A stretch of 54,546 nt of DNA, taken from the IMG/VR virus record IMGVR_UViG_3300032562_000035, positions 1 to 54,546 of that record; one strand, given 5' to 3'. Below are positions 54,525 through 54,546 of this stretch, piece after piece; the stretch's first letter is position 1; each line of letters starts with the position of its first letter. The translations under genes and the position numbers were made by a program. The stretch comes from a virus. The notes below the pieces were generated by a model. It saw nothing but the letters and a program-made list of their open reading frames with translations. It did not search any database and was not told where the DNA came from.

Positions 54525-54546
54525 CCCCCCCCCCCCCCCCCCCCAC

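Noticed and set aside
1-54546. Temperate lifestyle with integrase
   Set aside because: An AlpA/excisionase-like HTH gene exists, but no tyrosine or serine integrase, attachment core or clear CI-type repressor was found; excisionase-like proteins also act as plain regulators.
1-54546. Phage-encoded tRNA genes
   Set aside because: No cloverleaf with a matching T-arm was found by eye in the intergenic regions; tRNAscan would be decisive.

Overview
The window is an essentially complete genome of a tailed double-stranded DNA phage. It carries a large terminase, a long portal protein, a scaffold, a major capsid protein, short-tail (nozzle-like) and fibre proteins, and a run of large ejection-type proteins. 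There is no sheath, tail-tube or tape-measure gene, so a podovirus-like particle is the best inference. The first 126 bases recur at 54399-54524, so the contig closes on itself with a unique length near 54.4 kb. The 20 C residues after the second copy look like an assembly or read-end artefact. The host is not identifiable. The DNA is GC-rich with strong GGAGG-type ribosome sites and an L,D-transpeptidase-like lysis candidate, which fits a Gram-negative-like host but proves nothing. No integrase, DNA polymerase, RNA polymerase or tRNA was recognised.

Layout. (1) 1-745 is a non-coding block of palindromes, CTAG-rich DNA and 22-bp tandem repeats. (2) 746-3867 is an AT-richer leftward cassette with a strong promoter of its own: a 40-aa membrane peptide, a 95-aa protein, a 481-aa Cys-rich protein and a zinc exopeptidase. 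(3) 3868-5040 is non-coding with further palindromes. (4) 5041-5523 is a rightward RepL-like winged-helix gene. (5) 5567-8572 is a leftward operon of small genes, including membrane/coiled-coil proteins. (6) 8681-8872 is an AlpA-like HTH gene. (7) 8917-11066 is a leftward replication operon, a DUF1376-type protein plus DnaB-like helicase, with phased iterons inside the first gene that resemble a lambda-type origin. (8) 11194-11513 is a divergent control region. (9) 11513-14815 runs rightward: SSB, RusA-like resolvase, glycosyltransferase, methyltransferase and small genes. (10) 14843-45486 is the late rightward region of packaging, head, tail, fibres, ejection proteins and lysis, interrupted by two leftward genes at 16612-17343. 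(11) 45488-54261 is leftward: a chain of about a dozen tiny genes joined by a repeated TGTCCA/Shine-Dalgarno junction, then basic small proteins, a Cas4/RecB-like nuclease with an ERF annealing protein, an HTH protein, zinc-ribbon proteins and a C5 DNA methyltransferase.

How it fits together. Replication appears to use the phage DUF1376 protein, helicase and SSB, with host polymerase. The nuclease/ERF pair and the RusA-like enzyme would serve recombination and resolve branched DNA before packaging. A 13-bp palindrome, GGCA-N5-TGCC, occurs about 13 times (roughly one expected by chance). It lies exactly between the -35 and -10 boxes of at least two promoters, with a one-mismatch copy in a third, which suggests one regulator controls several transcription units. 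The most unusual parts are this operator network, the within-gene iteron origin, the AT-rich peptidase cassette, and the TGTCCA-linked array of tiny genes.
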